Source: JAIXWP01 sp943372555
GTDB taxonomy: Bacteria > Bacteroidota > Bacteroidia > Flavobacteriales_D > Sanyastnellaceae
Length of the DNA: 28,200 nt
Assembly: GCA_943372555.1 (NCBI GenBank)
Contig: CALRZB010000005.1
Span: 1 to 28,200, forward strand
Direction: 5' to 3'
Of this stretch, positions 24,040-28,200 are shown piece by piece. The stretch's first letter is position 1, and every line of letters begins with the position of its first letter. The notes under the pieces are model-generated. The model had not been told where the DNA came from and made no database searches. It saw only the letters and a program-made list of their open reading frames with translations. A program made the position numbers and the translations under genes.

Positions 24040-24717
24040 CTACCCCTCTTTTTTCACTGAAGGTTTGCCTGCTATAAATTCCTTCAAATAATAGGGCTCA
24101 AAATAAGCAGTGTCTTCAAAATTTTGAAACGCCCACTTGGTCCACGCTTGATTGGCCATCATACCTGCGCTTGGATAGACTCCGGGAAGAAACTCGTAGT
24201 TTATTGGAAAAATATCAATGGCCTTATCTGAACCTTCTCCGAAAACTAGGACCTTACCCTCTTTAATCTTAAAAAAAGTATCATCCAACACAATTGCATC
24301 AATAGGGCTAATCAAATTGAGTGAAGCATCATAGCTAGAAGTATAAACTTCCATTCTGCGTGCATCTATCATTGGAACAAAATAATCCGCTTGGTGGCTC
24401 GTCTTTACCGATTCCGCCATCATCAATAGTGTATCCACAGATATCAACGGTATATCCAATCCATGGCAAAACCCTTTTGCGGCTGAAACGCCTATACGAA
24501 GACCTGTGTATGAACCAGGACCTTTACTCACAGCAACTGCATCTAGACTTCTAAGTTGAACGCCAGAAGACAACATCATTTCATGAATAAAAACATGCAA
24601 GCTCTCCGCATGCCCGTACCCTGAATCGGGTCGATACTCGCGAATCGCTGTCACACCCTGCTCGTTCACTAATGCGACCGAACAATTATGTGAGGATGTT
24701 TCTATACACAAAATCAT
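24040..24717 (-). CDS. tsaB: tRNA threonylcarbamoyladenosine biosynthesis protein TsaB
   Basis: A 225-residue ASKHA-fold protein that pairs with TsaD, as part of TsaD-TsaB-TsaE, to make the t6A37 modification of ANN-reading tRNAs in the cytoplasm. The N-terminal 'ILCIETSSHNCSVALV' (about 2-17) and the strongly conserved 'SKGPGSYTGLRIGVSAAKGFCHGL' (about 64-87) identify it; the C-terminal part is divergent as usual. Length is in the typical range. Its ATG overlaps the stop codon of the efflux adaptor gene upstream by 4 bases (ATGA), which links an essential tRNA enzyme to efflux genes at the level of translation. Confidence 0.93.
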   Translation of the reverse strand: MILCIETSSHNCSVALVNEQGVTAIREYRPDSGYGHAESLHVFIHEMMLSSGVQLRSLDAVAVSKGPGSYTGLRIGVSAAKGFCHGLDIPLISVDTLLMMAESVKTSHQADYFVPMIDARRMEVYTSSYDASLNLISPIDAIVLDDTFFKIKEGKVLVFGEGSDKAIDIFPINYEFLPGVYPSAGMMANQAWTKWAFQNFEDTAYFEPYYLKEFIAGKPSVKKEG

Positions 24718-26057
24718 TTTTCTGAATCCTCCTCGCTGTCCTTTTTTACTTTTTCCTTAGTAACCAATTTTTTCGAAACCTCTTCATATGGACCGGTAAT
24801 CACAGTTTCTCCCTCACCCAACCCGTCCAAAATATGGATATACTCATCATCTTGAATTCCGGTTTTCACAACTCTTATCTCCGCTTCGGAATTTCCGTTC
24901 ATTACAAAAACAACTATAAACGGATCACGCTTCTCTTGATTCGCGTCTTTCGGAGACTTCACCTCCTCTTCACCTTCTTCAACAAATTTTTTCGCCGTTG
25001 TATCCTCGCGCGACGTCACTGCTTTAATTGGCACAGTTAGGATGTCTTGCATTCTTTCGGTCTCCACCTCAACCGTTGCGCTCATTCCTGGCTTGAAAGG
25101 AGAATACCCCTCCCCCTGTCCTTCGCACAAATGCTGATACGATTCTTGAAGGATTCTAATCTTCACCGAAAAATTAGTTACCTCGCTTGATGAAACTGCA
25201 GACGCCAGTGTATTCAATGCTGTATTTCCAATTTCAGTTACAATCCCTTTAAACTTCTCATCTGTAAAAGCATCAACCTCCACAATCGCTGTATCTCCCA
25301 CATTCACTCGCACAATATCACTCTCATTCACTTCCACATTTACTTCCATCGAATTCAAAGCAGAAATCTTCATAATCACATCCCCACTCATCATGTTATT
25401 TCCCAAAACAGTTTCTCCGATTTCCTTAGTAAGAGCTGTAACGGTACCTTTCATCGGAGCAAGAATTGTTGTCCTTTTCAAATTATCCGATGCTTCATTT
25501 CTGCTTGCCAATGCACTCTCAATTGAGAATTCTGCTCCATTGATGCTCTCGATACTTGCAGTAACTTCAGCCTTTGCTGTTTCATACTGACTAGTAGCAT
25601 TATCATAATCGGCTTGCGAAATTGCTTTTTCCTCAAACAATTTTTTCTGGCGGTTGAAATTCAATTCTTGCGCTTTGAATTGAGCTTGCGATTGAACCAA
25701 TCGAGCTTTTGCACTTGCTAAATTTGACTTAGCACTATTAAAAGATGCATCTGCTCTATTGTATGCAGATGTATACAAATCTGGATTAATGCGAACCAAC
25801 AGCTGACCTTTCTCAACTATATCACCTTCCTTCACAGGCAACTCAACAATTTGCCCGCTAACTTCAGACTGAATTTTCACTTCAGACTCTGGTTGCAATT
25901 TCCCGCTTGCTGATACGGTCTCAATAAGACTTCTGCGAACAACAATATCCGTATCCACAGACTTGTGCTTTTTACCACCTGCGAAAACTGCTATGATAAC
26001 TCCCAAGATTACGATACCACCTAGTATCCCAATTATTAGTTTCCAAGTCTTGCTCAT
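24714..26057 (-). CDS. Efflux pump periplasmic adaptor (HlyD/MacA/RND-MFP family)
   Basis: A 447-residue membrane-fusion protein that bridges an inner-membrane pump and a TolC channel. Domains in order are a membrane anchor (about 7-26), the first lipoyl half (58-92), a long coiled-coil hairpin (95-195, Ala/Gln/Lys rich), the second lipoyl half (196-230, 'TTILAPMKGTVTAL'), a beta-barrel (235-330, 'FKPGMSATVEVET') and a membrane-proximal domain (335-430). A charged insertion (about 350-377, 'EEGEEEVKSPKD') interrupts the last domain, and the C-terminus is a Lys/Glu tail. The gene lies between tolC and tsaB with 4-base overlaps on both sides. No MacB- or RND-type inner-membrane partner is present in the window, so the pump class is uncertain; the soluble pattern fits MacA as well as AcrA-type proteins. 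Confidence 0.9.
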   Translation of the reverse strand: MSKTWKLIIGILGGIVILGVIIAVFAGGKKHKSVDTDIVVRRSLIETVSASGKLQPESEVKIQSEVSGQIVELPVKEGDIVEKGQLLVRINPDLYTSAYNRADASFNSAKSNLASAKARLVQSQAQFKAQELNFNRQKKLFEEKAISQADYDNATSQYETAKAEVTASIESINGAEFSIESALASRNEASDNLKRTTILAPMKGTVTALTKEIGETVLGNNMMSGDVIMKISALNSMEVNVEVNESDIVRVNVGDTAIVEVDAFTDEKFKGIVTEIGNTALNTLASAVSSSEVTNFSVKIRILQESYQHLCEGQGEGYSPFKPGMSATVEVETERMQDILTVPIKAVTSREDTTAKKFVEEGEEEVKSPKDANQEKRDPFIVVFVMNGNSEAEIRVVKTGIQDDEYIHILDGLGEGETVITGPYEEVSKKLVTKEKVKKDSEEDSEK

Positions 26058-27490
26058 GATTTCAAACTTATTGGTTTGCCTAAATAAAAATCTAACACTT
26101 TCAACTTAAACAAGTATTCATACTTATTTCTTAGCAATGTCGCTTGCGCATTATCAACACGAGCGCGCGCGTCGCCGTATTCAACGGAATTGGCAACACC
26201 CTGCTCGTAGCGCTTTTCAGCCCAACCAAATGCTTTTTGACTTGCTTCTAAACTCGACTTTGCTGCGATATAATTTGCAAGCGATGCCTTTGCGTCTGCA
26301 TAAGCTCTTTCTACGCTTTGTATCAATTGCAACTTTGTTTGATCTAAAGAATAAGCAGCGCTCAAGCTACCTATTTGCGCCCTTTTGATTGAGCTATATG
26401 TGCTAAAGCCATTGAAAATCGGAATATTCAAATTGAAAAAAAGCGACTTGTTTACATTGTCTCTCAACTGATCACTAAAGGGTTTCGTTGAATAATCCTC
26501 TGATGTATAATAAGCCTGAGGAAAAGAAAAAACAAATTGATTAGATCCGAAAACTTGACCAATAGGGAAACTCAAGGAATCTGGACTTCCAGTTACCACT
26601 TTCGATGCACCAGAATAACCAGTACCATAACTATAACTCGCTGTCAATCTAGGATAGATACCACCTTTCGCAATTTTGTAATTCAAATCTGCCGATAACA
26701 TTGATGCTTCAGCGCTTTTTATTTCTGGAAAATTACTGAGTGCTGCTTGTACAATTACATCCACATTATTAATCAACTCGATCGATTCTATATCATCTAT
26801 CGCCGGTATGATTACATCAAAGTTTTCGGCTTGCTCTCCACTTAGCATTAGAAGTTGCGCCAATGATAACTTCGCCAAATAAACATTGTTTTGAGAACTA
26901 ATATAATTGGCTTCATCTGCAGCTCGTTGGGCTTGTATGTCGCTCAAATTGGCTTCAGACAATTGGCCTGCGTTTACCAACTTTACAATTCGATTAACTT
27001 GCTTGTCGGTTTGTTCCAGATTGTTTTTCGCAATCTGCATTACTTCTCTATTCACAACTAAATTCAAAAATGCTGTTGCTACATTTAAAGCAATATCATT
27101 TTTCATTTTTTCATAATTCCAAACACTGACCGCTTTGTCGATATCCGCTTTCTTCAAAGCGTTCCAATTTTGAAATCCACTGAATAAGTTGATACTAGTG
27201 GCTAGACCAAAACTATTACTTTGAATTCGTGCAGTAGCAAACTGATTGGTGAAAGGATCTATTCGTTGCCCCCAGTTGTAACCATGACTTCCTTGCCCAT
27301 TGAGGGTTGGCAGAAGGTTGCCCGTTGCCTGCAATTTCGAAATATCGCCTAACTCTACATTTAGCTCCGCTTGCTTCACCGAAATATTATTAGATAAAGC
27401 GTATACAACGCAGCTATCCAATGTCCATAGTGTTTGGGCATTGGATTGAAGAAAAACGAATGAAAGAATAAAGACCGCTGTGATTCTCAT
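26054..27490 (-). CDS. TolC family outer-membrane efflux protein
   Basis: A 478-residue outer-membrane channel protein. The signal peptide ends near 19 ('LQSNAQ'), and the protein is built from two TolC repeats. Each has helices rich in Ala, Gln and Lys that form the periplasmic tunnel ('ALKKADIDKAVSVWNYEKMKNDIALNVATAFLNL' region near 110-140 and 'RAYADAKASLANYIAAKSSLEASQKAFGWAEKRYEQG' region near 390-430), plus short beta segments. 'ARVDNAQATLLRNKYEYLFKLKVLDFYLG' near the end is typical of the family. Its stop codon overlaps the adaptor start by 4 bases, so they are a pair. A candidate -7 box and an inverted repeat lie just upstream. The substrate is unknown. Confidence 0.92.
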   Translation of the reverse strand: MRITAVFILSFVFLQSNAQTLWTLDSCVVYALSNNISVKQAELNVELGDISKLQATGNLLPTLNGQGSHGYNWGQRIDPFTNQFATARIQSNSFGLATSINLFSGFQNWNALKKADIDKAVSVWNYEKMKNDIALNVATAFLNLVVNREVMQIAKNNLEQTDKQVNRIVKLVNAGQLSEANLSDIQAQRAADEANYISSQNNVYLAKLSLAQLLMLSGEQAENFDVIIPAIDDIESIELINNVDVIVQAALSNFPEIKSAEASMLSADLNYKIAKGGIYPRLTASYSYGTGYSGASKVVTGSPDSLSFPIGQVFGSNQFVFSFPQAYYTSEDYSTKPFSDQLRDNVNKSLFFNLNIPIFNGFSTYSSIKRAQIGSLSAAYSLDQTKLQLIQSVERAYADAKASLANYIAAKSSLEASQKAFGWAEKRYEQGVANSVEYGDARARVDNAQATLLRNKYEYLFKLKVLDFYLGKPISLKS

Positions 27491-27491
27491 G

Positions 27492-27524
27492 AGTCCTACA
27501 TTTTACACTAACAAACATAGGACT
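27492..27524. repeat. 7-bp inverted repeat at the efflux operon promoter
   Basis: AGTCCTA (27492-27498) and its exact reverse complement TAGGACT (27518-27524) flank a 19-base spacer that includes most of the candidate -7 box. Efflux operons are often controlled by dimeric repressors at such sites, but a 7-bp repeat in this much sequence can arise by chance. Confidence 0.3.
27512..27519 (-). promoter_or_regulatory. Candidate -7 box of the tolC-adaptor-tsaB operon
   Basis: The minus strand reads TATGTTTG (TAnnTTTG), 21 bases before the ATG at 27490, giving a plausible short leader. It overlaps one arm of the inverted repeat at 27492-27524. No clear -33 TTG is visible. Confidence 0.4.
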
Positions 27525-27592
27525 ATAGTTCACCTAAGCGATACTTTAGTTTTTTAATGGTAAATTAAAAGGATAGAAGGACTAATGAAGAC

Positions 27593-28198
27593 TTATAATC
27601 CGATCACTTCAATCTCGATCCTACGATTTGCTTGAGTTTGCCAATCCGTTTCTGGATTTGGATAAAGCATTTCAGTATTGCCCGCACCTCTAGTTACAAG
27701 ACGACCTGGCTCAATTCCATGATTGATAAGGTAATCGCGAACCGCTTCAGCTCTCTTTTCAGAAGCTTTTTTGTAAAAAGAAGCGCCACGCTTTTCAGTG
27801 TCGGGACCATTTGCATGACCAATGACTCTAATTTTAACATCAGGATTCACTTTCATGAATTCGATTAATTCTTCCAAAGCTGGAGCTGACTTAAAGTAAA
27901 CCTCAGTTTGATCTCCTAGAAAAGTAATATCTTCAATATTTGTTTTTAATCCTATAGATAAAGGCTTTAGAACGACCCATTCTTCATGCACTTCCTTTTC
28001 ATCCGGCCAGAATTTGTGGGCGAAATACATATACCCTTTCTTAACAACAGAAACCGTGTAAAGTCTATAGCTTTTTAGAAGTAATGTTGTGTCCTTAACT
28101 GCAGAAAGAACAACTGGCTTACGAGGATTTAATCCTTTGATTATTACATCCGCGTCTACAGGTGCTTTGGTAATACCGTCAAGCACTTTGAGAATCAT
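27593..28198 (-). CDS. OmpA-family protein, C-terminal part (N-terminus beyond the window)
   Basis: At least 201 residues; the visible ATG at 28198 is two bases from the window edge and lies inside a carboxypeptidase-regulatory-like beta domain ('ILKVLDGITKAPVDADVIIKG', 'YRLYTVSVVKKGYMYF'), so the true start is probably further upstream. The C-terminal OmpA domain (about 90-200) has 'VKIRVIGHANG' and 'NRRIEIEVIGL', the peptidoglycan-contacting Asp/Arg region and the usual closing motif. The first strand 'ITFLGDQTEVYFKSAPALEELIEFM' replaces the usual 'xIYFDFDxxxL'. It is an envelope protein that attaches to the cell wall. The gene is co-oriented with tolC, 102 bases downstream of it; no shared operon is clear. 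Confidence 0.75.
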   Translation of the reverse strand: MILKVLDGITKAPVDADVIIKGLNPRKPVVLSAVKDTTLLLKSYRLYTVSVVKKGYMYFAHKFWPDEKEVHEEWVVLKPLSIGLKTNIEDITFLGDQTEVYFKSAPALEELIEFMKVNPDVKIRVIGHANGPDTEKRGASFYKKASEKRAEAVRDYLINHGIEPGRLVTRGAGNTEMLYPNPETDWQTQANRRIEIEVIGL

Positions 28199-28200
28199 TT

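Noticed and set aside
24833..25040. Possible frameshift or insertion at the charged stretch of the adaptor gene
   Set aside because: The reading frame is continuous through the Glu/Lys-rich insertion, and the membrane-proximal domain resumes after it; such linkers are common in the family.
27552..27570. AT-only hairpin downstream of tolC's neighbour
   Set aside because: A 7-bp stem made only of A/T pairs without a following T run on the minus strand; expected by chance in such AT-rich sequence.
1..28200. A new defence system, mobile element or biosynthetic cluster
   Set aside because: Each gene was considered for nuclease, toxin, transposase, integrase or assembly-line features and none was found; the radical SAM gene has no precursor peptide gene beside it.

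Overview
The window looks like ordinary chromosome from a Bacteroidota bacterium, most likely of the order Flavobacteriales. The signs are: a T9SS type A sorting tail on a large PKD-domain protein; an FtsZ with a long linker and a '...NPFLHDNVD' end; families largely confined to the phylum (DUF2723, DUF3109, DUF5686, OmpA with PD40 and carboxypeptidase-regulatory domains, degenerate Rieske-like lipoproteins); few Shine-Dalgarno sites; and TAnnTTTG-type -7 boxes. I see no tRNA, rRNA, CRISPR array, insertion sequence, prophage or integration scar. No stretch over 300 bases lacks a gene; the longest gap, 242 bases, lies in front of ftsZ.

Layout. 77-7580 (minus): a DUF2723 membrane protein, a secreted T9SS/PKD protein, 3-hydroxyanthranilate dioxygenase and a GGGP-synthase-family enzyme. 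7823-9469 (plus): ftsZ, alone and away from other division genes. 9537-14093: a DUF72 protein, an unknown four-helix membrane protein, a translationally coupled pair (OmpA/PD40 envelope protein and unknown two-helix protein) and a DUF3109 protein. 14229-16853: a shortened DUF2231-like membrane protein converging on a DUF5686 outer-membrane protein. 16916-21165 (plus): radical SAM/SPASM, DedA, a Cys/Met-metabolism PLP enzyme and kynurenine 3-monooxygenase. 21249-22951 (plus): an outer-membrane protein, methylmalonyl-CoA epimerase and DUF2147. 22954-28198 (minus): two small lipoproteins, then tolC-adaptor-tsaB joined by 4-base overlaps, and the 3' part of another OmpA-family gene cut by the window edge.

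How the genes work together. Kynurenine 3-monooxygenase and 3-hydroxyanthranilate dioxygenase, at two separate loci, are steps of the eukaryote-like route from tryptophan to quinolinate and NAD; kynureninase and the other steps are not here. Much of the rest is cell-envelope work: outer-membrane proteins, peptidoglycan-binding OmpA domains, a T9SS cargo and two parts of a tripartite efflux pump without the inner-membrane pump. Seven starts were judged against the alternatives; six differ from the longest reading frame (6766, 14229, 16853, 21249, 22106, 23472), and a GTG at 10433 was kept.

I did not find a convincing new multi-gene system. The points most worth a second look are: an 11-base inverted repeat that would pair the start codon of the dioxygenase mRNA; -7-like boxes sitting 4-5 bases before three start codons; convergent genes whose stop codons abut; a Rieske-like lipoprotein without cluster ligands; the truncated DUF2231-like gene; and ftsZ apart from its usual neighbours.
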